Source: an uncultured Sphingomonadaceae bacterium (GTDB lineage Bacteria; Pseudomonadota; Alphaproteobacteria; Sphingomonadales; Sphingomonadaceae). From it: a DNA stretch of 64,000 nt. The position numbers were made by a program, and so were the translations under genes. Positions 8,548 to 18,600 of this stretch are shown in pieces. The notes below the pieces were generated by a model. It made no database searches and was not told where the DNA came from. It saw nothing but the letters and a program-made list of their open reading frames with translations. The stretch covers positions 1,240,001 to 1,304,000 of the forward strand of contig CANMWO010000001.1 in the NCBI GenBank assembly GCA_947501695.1, given 5' to 3'. Each line of letters begins with the position of its first letter. The stretch's first letter is position 1.

Positions 8548-9840
8548 ATGACCTATCCGATTACCAAATCACTCGTTATCGCGGCATTGTTGTCGAGCGG
8601 TGCAGCCTATGCCGGTACGCCCGGCTGGCAGGTATCCGAGATTAGCGGAAATGTGACGATCGCGCGTAAAGGGGTTGTCAAGATTGCGCAGCGCCAGACC
8701 AAATTATCTCCCGGTGATGTGATCAAAACCGGCCCAAAGGGGCGCGCTGTATTACTGCGTGGCGGTGAATATCTAGTCGTATCGCCAGCCAGTCATATCG
8801 AAATTGCGGAGCCGGCGAAAAGCGGCAAAATCACGCAAATTATAGAATATCTCGGCAATGTCCTGTTCCGCATCGACAAAAAGGAAACACCACATTTCGG
8901 AGTCAAAACACCTTATATGGCAGCTGTTGTCAAAGGAACGACCTTTAGCGTTTCGGTAAGTGCTGACGGTGCCGCTGTGCAAGTTACAGAAGGCGCCGTG
9001 GAAGTGTCGACACTGGACGATGGTGCAAGTGAATTGGTGACGCCTGGTGTAATCGGCATGATCAATGCTAATGATCCATTCAGCCTAGTTGTTATTGATG
9101 GCGAGCGGCGCGTGATTGAATCTCCCAACAAACCGGCGGCGGCTGGCGACGGGAATGTTACAACTTCATCTAAACAATCACCCACATCGCCGTCCATCGC
9201 GGCAATAGCAACGCCATCGTCCAATCTGTCGGGCGTGGTTTCTGTGCAGATTGGTGAGGAAGGTATTGAGCTGGCGGAATTGACCAACGGCCTTATTCGC
9301 GGAGACGTTAATTATAATCGGTTTGTCCTTGTCGAAAATGCAGAAGAGTCGGTGGGTGCGTTTGAAGATGCGGGCGATAATATCGGCGGGGAAGAGGAAA
9401 CGATAAGCAACAATAGCGATATTGGCGATGATCAAGGTGGCGAAGCTGCGAGTGAGGATAATAAAGCCGACGGTACTGAGAATGGTGAAGAGGGCCAAGC
9501 TGGCGCGGATCAAGGCAGCAATACTGACGATGTTAGTGGCAGCCAGAGCGACGATGACTCAGGTGACGAAAATGCTCCAGAAGCCGATACAATTGTCGAT
9601 ATCCCATTGATCAATGAGAGTGATGATGACCAAGGCGACGATGCTCAAGGCGACGATGCTCAAGGCGACGATGATCAAGATGATGACGATCAAGATGATG
9701 ACGATCAAGATGATGACGATCAGGACGATGACGATCAGGACGATGACGATCAGGACGATGACGATGATGATGACGGCTTTGACGATAGTAACCTCGGCAA
9801 AGGCGGTGGCAAAGGTAAAGGCAAAAGCAAGGACGATTGA
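8548..9840 (+). CDS. Secreted FecR-domain protein with Asp-rich repeat tail
   Basis: 430 residues. A signal peptide ends at AAYA (residue 23). A FecR-type beta domain follows at about residues 30-165 (QVSEISGNVTIARKG, KTGPKGRAVLLRGGEYLVV, VKGTTFSVSVSADGAAVQVT). There is no anti-sigma helix bundle or membrane helix, so this is not a regulator like FecR at 19.4 kb but an exported protein. From residue 270 it becomes acidic, and from about 360 it is built of QGDDA/QGDDD/QDDDD units, ending in a short basic Gly-Lys tail (GKGGGKGKGKSKDD). The tail could bind Ca2+ or stay disordered. The divergent TPS transporter and downstream CHASE2-EAL gene suggest one module. Confidence 0.8.
   Translation: MTYPITKSLVIAALLSSGAAYAGTPGWQVSEISGNVTIARKGVVKIAQRQTKLSPGDVIKTGPKGRAVLLRGGEYLVVSPASHIEIAEPAKSGKITQIIEYLGNVLFRIDKKETPHFGVKTPYMAAVVKGTTFSVSVSADGAAVQVTEGAVEVSTLDDGASELVTPGVIGMINANDPFSLVVIDGERRVIESPNKPAAAGDGNVTTSSKQSPTSPSIAAIATPSSNLSGVVSVQIGEEGIELAELTNGLIRGDVNYNRFVLVENAEESVGAFEDAGDNIGGEEETISNNSDIGDDQGGEAASEDNKADGTENGEEGQAGADQGSNTDDVSGSQSDDDSGDENAPEADTIVDIPLINESDDDQGDDAQGDDAQGDDDQDDDDQDDDDQDDDDQDDDDQDDDDQDDDDDDDGFDDSNLGKGGGKGKGKSKDD
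9631..9765 (+). repeat. Nine-unit 15-bp tandem repeat inside the FecR-repeat gene
   Basis: Nine contiguous 15-base units. They fall into three blocks of three: caaggcgacgatg(ct/ct/at) at 9631-9675, caagatgatgacgat at 9676-9720, caggacgatgacgat at 9721-9765. Each unit encodes Gln plus four mostly Asp residues, so gain or loss keeps the frame. The block structure suggests stepwise duplication. Confidence 0.95.
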
Positions 9841-9966
9841 TTTTTTGCCAGTCTGAGATGGTCTGAAATCCCGAAATGTCTTTATTAACCGACTGTTTTC
9901 GTGCGCCACTCTAAAGATTAACGTAAAATACAGGCATCTCATCTACAAACGCGTAATGGCTGTTTC

Positions 9967-12297
9967 GTGGAGATATTGTTGAAAGCCGTTCTTGCTTCTT
10001 TTGGCGCTCATACTTCGTGGCGCATTTTTCTGGTTTGGGCATTCGCGCTTTTGGCGGCGCTCGTTTTGCCGGTTATCGGCGTTGGCGGTGAAGTTGAACG
10101 GCAGTTCCAAAATTTCCGCGCCGACCTGCTAGAGAAACCTGCATCCGGTGAAATAGCCATTGTCGAAATCGACGCTAAATCGATTCAAGGGCTAGACCGT
10201 TGGCCTTGGCCGCGTGAATATTATGCTGAATTGGTCGATAAACTCTCTGCAGCTGGCGTTGAGCAGATTGCTTTTGATGTCGATTTCTCTTCGCATTCCA
10301 CGATTGAGCAGGACAATATTTTCGCAACCGCGCTCAAAAATTCCAAGGCAGCGATTATTTTACCGACCTTCAAGCAGGAGCAAACCTCAGCAGAAAATAT
10401 CTATGTTGAGAGCCTACCTATACTGGCCTTTCGCGAAAACGCCTTTCTTGCCTCGGTTAACGTTCATCCTGATGAAAACGGACAGTTGAACGATTATAGT
10501 TATGGAACGGTCACGGATAATACGGTCCGGCCATCGCTCGCCAGCATGATGGCCGAAAGCTCCGGTCATATTAATCGAAAGTTTTCAATCGATCAGTCAA
10601 TCGATCCAGCAACTATTCCCCGCTATAGCTTTATCGACATATTGCAGTCTGAGCGTTCCAACTGGGGCCTGAAGGGCAAGAAAGTCATCATCGGCGCGAC
10701 GGCCATCGAGTTGGGTGATCGTTATCCAATCAGCCGCTATGGGATGGTATCTGGCGTTGTGATTCAGGCCATGGCTGCCGAAACGCTTTTGCAAGGGTCT
10801 AACATGGCAGACATCGGATATCTGCCTTCTCTGGTATTTGCTGCCGTCCTGCTACTGATCTATTTATGGCGAAATCCTGTCGGTGACAAGAGCACTGTGC
10901 CTGTCGTCCTTTCAATTGGTTTTTCGCTTTTTTTGTTGATCTTGTTATCGGAATATCTCGGTATTTTTACCTTTTCTAATACCCCAGCTCTGTTTTTTCT
11001 GGGTGTCTTCTTGGTGATAGAGAAATTCTTGAAAACCAATTTTGCTCTGAACCGTAGTCAATTTTCCAATGCTGACAGCGCTCTGCCTAACGAGGCAGCT
11101 TTGTCACAATTTCTCGCTGGCCGCAAATCCAGGTACATAGCGGTTGCGCGGCTTTCCGATTTTCGTGAATTGCTCGTCGTTACAAACAAGGATATGCGCT
11201 TCGATCTTTTTAACAACCTTGCCGATCGATTGAAATTTTTGGCTGAAGATGAGCGTATTTTTCATCTCGACACCGATATGGTTGGCTGGGTCGTAAAAGA
11301 AGAATATATTGGCGAATTGACCGGCCATTTCGATACTGCCGTGGCGTTGTTCCATTCTCCGGTCATGGCGGGGGATACTAAAATCAAACTTAACGCCTCT
11401 TTTGGCATTAGCGGCGAATCAATTGATCAGGCGAAAATTGCTACCGAACAGGCGATCACCAAAGGAAAGCGTTGGTCTTTGCATGACGTAGAAGCCGCGA
11501 GCGCGATCGGGCAGAAACAGAACCTACTTGTTGAATTGGAGCAGGCCATTGAAAACAGGAATATCTGGACAGTCTATCAGCCAAAATGGAACCTGCTGGA
11601 GGATAGATTAGACGGCGTTGAAGCACTGGTCCGTTGGGAGCATCCGGAAAGAGGAATGATCAGTCCTGAAATTTTCATTCCGATATTGGAAAAAGCAGAT
11701 CGTATTGACGGGCTTACACGCTATGTTTTGCAAAATGCGTTGGATGATTTGTCGCTGTGGAATAAACAGCGACCAGGTTTAAGTTGCTCGATCAATATCT
11801 CCGCCCAGCTGCTTGGCGACAGCGGGTTTATTGACACGGCAATTGCAATGGTCAGAGCGGCCGATATCCAAAACGGCAACGTGATATTTGAAGTCACTGA
11901 AACTGCCGCTCTAGCAGATTTGCAGATTTCTATCCTGGCGCTTGAGCGTATCCGCAAGGCTGGTATTTTGGTTTCGATCGATGACTATGGCACAGGCCAA
12001 TCGACGCTGAGCTATTTGCAACGCCTGCCGATTGATGAAATCAAAATTGATCAAAGCTTCGTCAAGACGATGATGAACGATGGAGCCAGCCGCCTTATGG
12101 TCAAATCGACCATTGAACTTGCGAAGGCGCTGAATCTAAAGGTTGTAGCAGAGGGCATTGAAGACCAGCCATGCATGGATATGCTTAGCAAGCTCAAATG
12201 CGATATTGGGCAAGGTTGGTACATCTCAAAACCTGTCTCTTCGGATGATTTCATTACAGAGTGGCTGAACCCGACCAACTCCAGAAAAACTGCTTAG
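9967..12297 (+). CDS. CHASE2-EAL cyclic-di-GMP phosphodiesterase with a degenerate GGDEF domain
   Basis: 776 residues. One N-terminal helix, an extracytoplasmic CHASE2 sensor at about 35-275 (AIVEIDAKSIQGLDRWPWPR is typical), three helices at about 280-355, a GGDEF-like fold at about 380-515 and an EAL domain at 520-765. The GGDEF signature is replaced by LDTDMVGWVV, so cyclase activity is unlikely. The EAL domain keeps EALVRW, the NIS Asn, FEVTET, DDYGTG, IKID and VAEGIED, so c-di-GMP hydrolysis is expected. GTG start at 9967. Downstream of the FecR-repeat gene on the same strand with 126 bases between; a joint signalling role is inferred. Confidence 0.87.
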   Translation: MEILLKAVLASFGAHTSWRIFLVWAFALLAALVLPVIGVGGEVERQFQNFRADLLEKPASGEIAIVEIDAKSIQGLDRWPWPREYYAELVDKLSAAGVEQIAFDVDFSSHSTIEQDNIFATALKNSKAAIILPTFKQEQTSAENIYVESLPILAFRENAFLASVNVHPDENGQLNDYSYGTVTDNTVRPSLASMMAESSGHINRKFSIDQSIDPATIPRYSFIDILQSERSNWGLKGKKVIIGATAIELGDRYPISRYGMVSGVVIQAMAAETLLQGSNMADIGYLPSLVFAAVLLLIYLWRNPVGDKSTVPVVLSIGFSLFLLILLSEYLGIFTFSNTPALFFLGVFLVIEKFLKTNFALNRSQFSNADSALPNEAALSQFLAGRKSRYIAVARLSDFRELLVVTNKDMRFDLFNNLADRLKFLAEDERIFHLDTDMVGWVVKEEYIGELTGHFDTAVALFHSPVMAGDTKIKLNASFGISGESIDQAKIATEQAITKGKRWSLHDVEAASAIGQKQNLLVELEQAIENRNIWTVYQPKWNLLEDRLDGVEALVRWEHPERGMISPEIFIPILEKADRIDGLTRYVLQNALDDLSLWNKQRPGLSCSINISAQLLGDSGFIDTAIAMVRAADIQNGNVIFEVTETAALADLQISILALERIRKAGILVSIDDYGTGQSTLSYLQRLPIDEIKIDQSFVKTMMNDGASRLMVKSTIELAKALNLKVVAEGIEDQPCMDMLSKLKCDIGQGWYISKPVSSDDFITEWLNPTNSRKTA

Positions 12298-12495
12298 GTC
12301 TAAGAGGTGGAATCTATTGGAGTCTAACTTTGGGATGTTAGGGACATGATGCTAATTTCCACAACGATTTCAAACGCTAACATTAGAGAGTATTTTTCAC
12401 ACTTTCGATTCCGTTACGAGTTAATCATTCTTGGTTCGAACAAAGATACCAGAACACCCAATACTTATTGCGCATTCAATCTGCTACCTTTGCAA

Positions 12496-15378
12496 CTATT
12501 CTCGCTGAGTAACCTCCGAGGACGGAAGAATATAAGCAGACACAGCTTTCTTTGATTTGAATATCTGTGCAGCCACGGCTTTGATATCCTCAATTCTCAT
12601 ATTTCGTAAAATATTTTCACGGAGCCGGTGTCTCGTCAACCCACTAGAATCAGTCTGGGCATCCCCCAATATACTTAGCCAATAGCTGTTATTTTCCAGT
12701 GTGCTGTCAATGTCATCAACAATGGGTTTTAGTGCCCGTCCGAAGATATCTCGATCAATTATTCCTTCGGAAAGACTCTGTCCAACGGACAATACAGCCT
12801 GATGCACAGCGTCAACGTTTTCTGGTGCTGCGGTCACACTGGCAAATATATAGCCATAGTCTTCGAACAAATCATTGGCGAATATACCAGCGCCCGGGGA
12901 ATAGGTCAGTCCCATATCTTCCCGAAGAACATTCGATAACCGGTTACGCAATATGCTGCGTAACACCTGCATCCGCAGCGGGTCTTTGGGGTCAGAGGCA
13001 TCCGGGGCTGGCCAATATACACGAACCATAGCCTGATCAGAATTGCCTTGATGATAATATGTAAACGGTTCAGCCGGCTGCGATGGAAAATCCAGATCAC
13101 GCATATTCGGGAATTCGTCTTTACTATCAGCACGTTCTGGCAAAGCGCCAAATGTCCGGGCGACCTCGGCGATGGCCGTCGCTCTATCGATGTCCCCCAC
13201 GATGGTAATTTCTATCAAGCCGTTTTGCAGCTGTGGGTCAATCCAGTCCCGGACATCCTGAATTTCGGGAGATAAAAAGGCCTCCAGATCAGAAAAGCCA
13301 TAACGGGCATCACCAGATCGTATCATCCGCGGCAATTCCTTTTCAGCGACGGTCATCGGTGTTGCTTTGTGGGTCGGATACCAGGCTTTCATTCCCTTAT
13401 GATAGCGCTCGGCGACCTCCTCCCGATAAGAAGGCGCGGTTACATGCGCCGTCATCAAGTTTAGTTGGTTGCTGAAATCTTCCCGATCAGTGCGACCGAT
13501 AACTTCCAGAGCATTACTGTCGGGACGCAACCGGACACGAGTTCCAACATTTTTGCCAGCAAACAGCGTTCGCAGCTCGTTCGCACTATGCCCCAATACT
13601 CCGCTGTCAGAGATCAGGTTTTCCGCGAGCCTTCGCAATCCTTCGCTTTTCTCAGGCATAGAAAGAAATCCACTACCCACCCTAACCCGGATAGCAATCG
13701 TATCAGCATCAAAATCAGTCTGTTTGAAATTCAATCGTACATTATTGGTAAACCTGACCGTGTAGGCATCCGCATCCGCCAGATAGGATTCTTTTTCAAC
13801 GCGACCGGGAGCTCCAAAGTCGGTATAGGCGAATTCTTTCGTTTGCTTGATATCTGGTGCCGAAACAGCAATTTTACGAGATGCCAGAAATGCTGATTCT
13901 ATCTCCGCTTCGGGGTTAGTAAGCTTCTGACTAGTTGCTAAATATAGCATCGGCTTTTCAAATCCCGTCCAACGTTCCCGGAACACGCGCTCAACCTCGT
14001 CTAACGACAATTCTGCAACATATTCCTCAAAGCGAGCTAGAATATCTTCAGGCGCGGTAAAAACACGTTCTTTGGCGAAACTGTCGACCAATTCTTTGGC
14101 ATAATTATATTCGAGCCGTGCGTAGGTCTTGCGTGTACTCTTTCGGTCTACCGCAATCTCCAGAGACTTGCGCCGCCTTGCAATAACTTCATCCAGCTCC
14201 GCCTGTGAAAAACCATAGGCCAACGCGCGCCGGATTTCCTGATCCCCCGCAGCCAATGCTTCTTTCCAGTTTTCCGGCCCGCTGCGCAGACGGATGATCC
14301 ATGCATCGACAGTGTCTTCAGGCGCATAGCGACTGATCGATCCATTCAGGAAATCTGCCTCTCCTGAATCTACCATGCGATCCAACCGACGATTCAGAAT
14401 CTGTGCCCCCAGAGCTTTCAATAATCCTTGTTTTCGCCTGGCCTTGCTATCTGGCCATTCCTTGTGAGGATGCATCGAGCCCAGTGACACAAAAGTCAGG
14501 ATTTCGTCATGATGGTGATAGCCAATTTTCCCTGGAACAATATCAGCGGGTGGAACCTTCGCCTGCGGAAGCGGTTTGGTAACTGGCCGCCAATCGCTGA
14601 AATAGGCCTTGATCTTTGCGATAGCCAAATCAGTTTCGATATCCCCGATAAAGGCGATGAAGGTGTTTTCCGGGCGATAATAGCCGCGATAATATTTGAC
14701 AAATTCTGACCGCGGCATTGTAGCGATGGTTTCATCTATTCCGATCGGCAAACGATCGGTAAGCCCGCTACCTTTCGTCAGAAACCCCATGCTGGCGACC
14801 AGCGCCCTGAAATTCACCGAATCACGGCTGCGTTTTTCTGACGCAATTACGCCGCGCTCCCGTTCAATGGCCTCTTTATCAAGTGTCAGATTTTCGGCTG
14901 TTTCACGCATCAGAAAAAACGCTTCGTTCAGGATTTCCTCTCCGACCGTCGGCAAATTAAGCTTGTAGGTTGTCTGACTGAAACCGGTGCTAGCATTAGT
15001 ATCAGCGCCGAACGCCAGACCATAACGCTCCAGCCGCTTAATCATTTCCCCCTCAGCGACGTTTTTCGAACCGTTAAAGGCCATATGTTCAAGGAAGTGA
15101 GCGATGCCCCTCTGCTCTTCGGTCTCGTTAAGCGAGCCAGTGGCAATCCGCATTCTGACCGCAGCGACGCCGCTCGGTGTGCTGTTTTTCATGACTGCAT
15201 AGCGCAATCCATTTTCAAGTGTTCCGTAAACTACCCGCGGATCCGGCTTGAGATCGCTTCCGTCATGCGCAAAGCCACCCTTGCTCTCATCGCTCTTGGC
15301 CAATGCCGGGGTCACCATGAATAATGAAAAGGCTGCAATTAGCGCAGAAGCAAGTCGCAATGGGGGTGTCTGTCGCAT
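12496..15378 (-). CDS. M16-family zinc metalloprotease (secreted)
   Basis: 960 residues with a signal peptide (LASALIAAFSLFMVTPALA). The inverted zinc motif HFLEHM is at about residues 91-96 and the distal Glu in RGVIASEKR about 80 residues later, so the N-terminal half is catalytic; the C-terminal half lacks these residues, as in two-half single-chain M16 proteins (PqqL type). Periplasmic degradation of unfolded or imported peptides is the family role. It sits downstream of a TonB receptor on the same strand after 264 bases, which fits a receptor/protease pair for uptake of a peptide-containing substrate. Start ATG at 15378. Confidence 0.87.
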   Translation of the reverse strand: MRQTPPLRLASALIAAFSLFMVTPALAKSDESKGGFAHDGSDLKPDPRVVYGTLENGLRYAVMKNSTPSGVAAVRMRIATGSLNETEEQRGIAHFLEHMAFNGSKNVAEGEMIKRLERYGLAFGADTNASTGFSQTTYKLNLPTVGEEILNEAFFLMRETAENLTLDKEAIERERGVIASEKRSRDSVNFRALVASMGFLTKGSGLTDRLPIGIDETIATMPRSEFVKYYRGYYRPENTFIAFIGDIETDLAIAKIKAYFSDWRPVTKPLPQAKVPPADIVPGKIGYHHHDEILTFVSLGSMHPHKEWPDSKARRKQGLLKALGAQILNRRLDRMVDSGEADFLNGSISRYAPEDTVDAWIIRLRSGPENWKEALAAGDQEIRRALAYGFSQAELDEVIARRRKSLEIAVDRKSTRKTYARLEYNYAKELVDSFAKERVFTAPEDILARFEEYVAELSLDEVERVFRERWTGFEKPMLYLATSQKLTNPEAEIESAFLASRKIAVSAPDIKQTKEFAYTDFGAPGRVEKESYLADADAYTVRFTNNVRLNFKQTDFDADTIAIRVRVGSGFLSMPEKSEGLRRLAENLISDSGVLGHSANELRTLFAGKNVGTRVRLRPDSNALEVIGRTDREDFSNQLNLMTAHVTAPSYREEVAERYHKGMKAWYPTHKATPMTVAEKELPRMIRSGDARYGFSDLEAFLSPEIQDVRDWIDPQLQNGLIEITIVGDIDRATAIAEVARTFGALPERADSKDEFPNMRDLDFPSQPAEPFTYYHQGNSDQAMVRVYWPAPDASDPKDPLRMQVLRSILRNRLSNVLREDMGLTYSPGAGIFANDLFEDYGYIFASVTAAPENVDAVHQAVLSVGQSLSEGIIDRDIFGRALKPIVDDIDSTLENNSYWLSILGDAQTDSSGLTRHRLRENILRNMRIEDIKAVAAQIFKSKKAVSAYILPSSEVTQRE

Positions 15379-15565
15379 GACAAGGTCTCCAGAGAATCAG
15401 GGGAAATCTATCTGATCTTGTTAAAGGCTTCACTATATTAGACGCAGTAGAACGCCAATCCCTCAACAAATAATCGAATATTTGTGGTTCGTTTTTATGC
15501 GATCATTCAGATAATTGGAATAGAACTGTTCAGCATGGCAAGTAACCAAGGGGCGCCTTGCAGCT

Positions 15566-15622
15566 CTTTTTCCTGAGGCCAATACGGAGTTTGGGGTGGG
15601 AACGATCGCCCCCAGGAAAAAG
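15566..15622 (-). other. Hairpin after the TonB receptor gene
   Basis: A perfect 10-base inverted repeat, CTTTTTCCTG at 15566-15575 and CAGGAAAAAG at 15613-15622, encloses 37 bases and lies 21 bases after the receptor stop codon. There is no U-run after it on the minus strand. It may be a 3' stability element or an attenuator between receptor and protease. Confidence 0.4.
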
Positions 15623-15642
15623 ACAAGGGAAGTGAATGACTG

Positions 15643-18600
15643 CTAGAATTTGCCGCGTATACCCATGGTGACAGTGCGCCCGCCGTTGAATTGGAGGGCG
15701 GTCGGGAAAAAGAAGTTTGCATCACCGCGACCTGGCGTTGGAGCAATCGCTGAACGAATATCCGCTTTGCGTTTCCCTCGAAGGAGATCATCGCCTTCCA
15801 GGAACACCGTCCAATTCCCGCCCAGCCTGTCGAAATTGTAAGACATACGGAGATCCAGCGTCGAAAAAGCAGGTATGGTAGTATTCAAATCAGTAATTGC
15901 ATATCTGGTCACCGTCTGCGTTTGGCGCGTATAAATCATTCGCGCCTCAAACCCATCGCGTGCGTAGTCGAGAGACAGATTATAGACCCAGGCTGCCTGA
16001 TCTGCCAACGGCCGATCAAGGCTAGTCTGTCCGACATTTCCATCAGCATCAAAACTTTGCACCAGCGTCGGAAAATCGCCTTTCGTATAAGTCAAATTGC
16101 CGAGTACGCCAAAATCGCTCAGGAATCCCGGAAGAAAATTCAGTTGTCGGATTGCTTCCAACTCAAATCCATATATTTTCCCGCCTTCTCCGTTTTCAGG
16201 TCGGTTCAACCTGAATACCGTATTTGGCTGAAACTCAAAGAGGTCCGGGCGCGCGTCTACCAGAGGTGCAAGTTCTGACAACACGCGCTCTCGTATTCCA
16301 TCCGTCGGCGTTCCTTGAAAAAAGACGTTGGTGAAGTTGTTACTTATTTTTTTGTAGAAAAAGCCCGCGCGCAGTAAACCAGGGCTATCATCGAAATAAT
16401 AAGCCACATCAAAATCGAAATTGTCCGTCGTCGAAGGTTTCAAATCGGGATTCGCTTCACTTATCGTCACCGAAGGATCTCCAAAAGGAGGGTTTTCACG
16501 CAAATCAATGCCGATGGTATTTGTTCGCCTGATCAGACGAATATCCGGGTTTACAGTGGAACGGAAATAGCCAAATCGGGCCACCAGATTGTCGATGGGG
16601 CGATAATTAACAAGAATGCTAGGCGTCCATGTCGTCTGGCTTCCCGAATTATCGACAAAATTGACCAACCCAAAATCCAGGAAAGTTGCTCTGGGTTCGC
16701 GTTGGAACCCGGGTAGATCGAGAGTGATCGAAGGTGCGCTGAGAGTCGTGCCAGACCGGAAAGTCCGTTCCCAACGTACCCCTCCGGTCGCATCGAAGTT
16801 TCCAAATTCAACTTTGGCTTGAATATAGCCTGCGATTCGATCTTCAACCGTCTTAGCAGGTATCAGTCCACCAACGTCTTGAATTGGGTCCAGCGTCGTC
16901 GCATCAGTAAAACGGAAACGCTCCTCATTGAAGGGAGTACTGGGATCATCTTCCGTCAATCCAGCGAGCCCATCAAACAGCGCTTCGACGGAACCGGTGT
17001 TAAATGTTGGGAATAATATACCATCCTGCCCGATATCTGCCAGTGAAACGACATTCACAAAGCCTGATCCAATGTCATTCGTGGACGTATTTCGCCCAAA
17101 AATACGAGCATAGTTGATGTCGCGCCTGAGCGTCCCGACCGTGGCGGTAGCAAATCTTTCATCCGCGCTTTGTCTTTCACTCCGATCATATTTAAAGCCG
17201 GCTTCAAGATAATTAAGAAAACTTGTGTCGAAATCATATCGCAAGCTGCCCTCGGCAAAATAGGCTTCGGTAGGGCTATCAGTGCTTGTCCGATTGGCAG
17301 AAGAGATAGCGTAGTTAGCCGGGTCAGAAAAGTAGGCCTGCCCATCAGCATTAAGCAGCGAAACCGGAATTCCATTTGAGGTCGTAGTAAAGGCACCAGC
17401 GACAATCCGCGGCGTCATGGCTGCATCATCATCAGGATTTGTGACTATAGAGTCCGGGATCAGAATTCCGGTAAGATCTCTGTTGATGTTACCATTTAGA
17501 CTGACATTGACGTTGCTCGATTTTGATGTGGTTTTATTATACCCTGCCTTATATTTGATCGTCCATCGGTCAAGTAAAGTATCGCCTCGCAGACTGATCG
17601 AGTTACTAACCAGTTCCTGATCCCTTTTGTTCAAACCTATGAAGGGGAGAAACCCGGTAAAAGCAGTGCGGCGGCGAACTTCACCACCCAATTCCGGGAT
17701 GGGCAATATCGTGGATGCGGTAAGGAACCGGTTGACCGTACGCGATGTGTCGGTCAAGAAATCCCGCTGATTACGCTGGAGGTCCAAACGCAGTTTTGTA
17801 TGCGATTCGATGTCCCATGCGAGGTTGATGGATGCGAGTAGATTTTCCTCGTCTCTTTCACGCGTGGTATAGGTCGCGCCTGTCAACAGCCTATCACTGA
17901 ATTCTTCATCATAGGGAAATTGCGCTGGCGGGGGGACACGGCCTGCGCTCGGGAAACCGTCCGGTATCACGAAAGGTGCAGAACCCGCGATCGCGATGTC
18001 ATAGTTTCGCCGATTGGTTTTGCGAAAAGTTACCGTGCCGGCAATACCGAAATTATCAGTTATTTTCTTCGCTATCGTCCCGTTAATCTGATATTCTTCA
18101 CCGAAGTCTCTATCAAATCCAGTCTCGCCTTCAATTCCGAAATTGATTGCAAAATCACCATAATCCAGGCCTGATTTGGTCTCAATTTCCACCAACCCGC
18201 CGGAACCTGTAGCTTCCATACTAGGCAGAAGTGATTTTTGAATTCTGACTTCTGAGATATTTTCAGCGAGAAAACCGCTGAGGTCGATGGTCCGTTCAAA
18301 TCCAGTACCTTGCAATTCCAGTCCGTTGAGTTGAACATTGATCGCCTCGGAGCTGAAACCGCGAACTGTAATCCTTGACCCCTCTCCAGTCTCTCCGTCT
18401 CGCCCAAAAGCCACACCCGACACCCGCCGCAGAGCTTCCGAAACCGTTTCAGCGGGAAATCCACCGAGAAGGTCCGACGAAACGATTGTTGCATTGTTAT
18501 CGGCATTTTTCTGTTTGTTGAGCGCCTGTTGAATAGAACTGCGGTAGCCGAAAACCACAATATCCTGATTGGCTTCGCCAATTTGCACATTGGCTTGCTG

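Noticed and set aside
12346-12555. Plus-strand frame between the CHASE2-EAL and M16 genes
   Set aside because: Runs into the M16 coding region on the other strand with no ribosome site.
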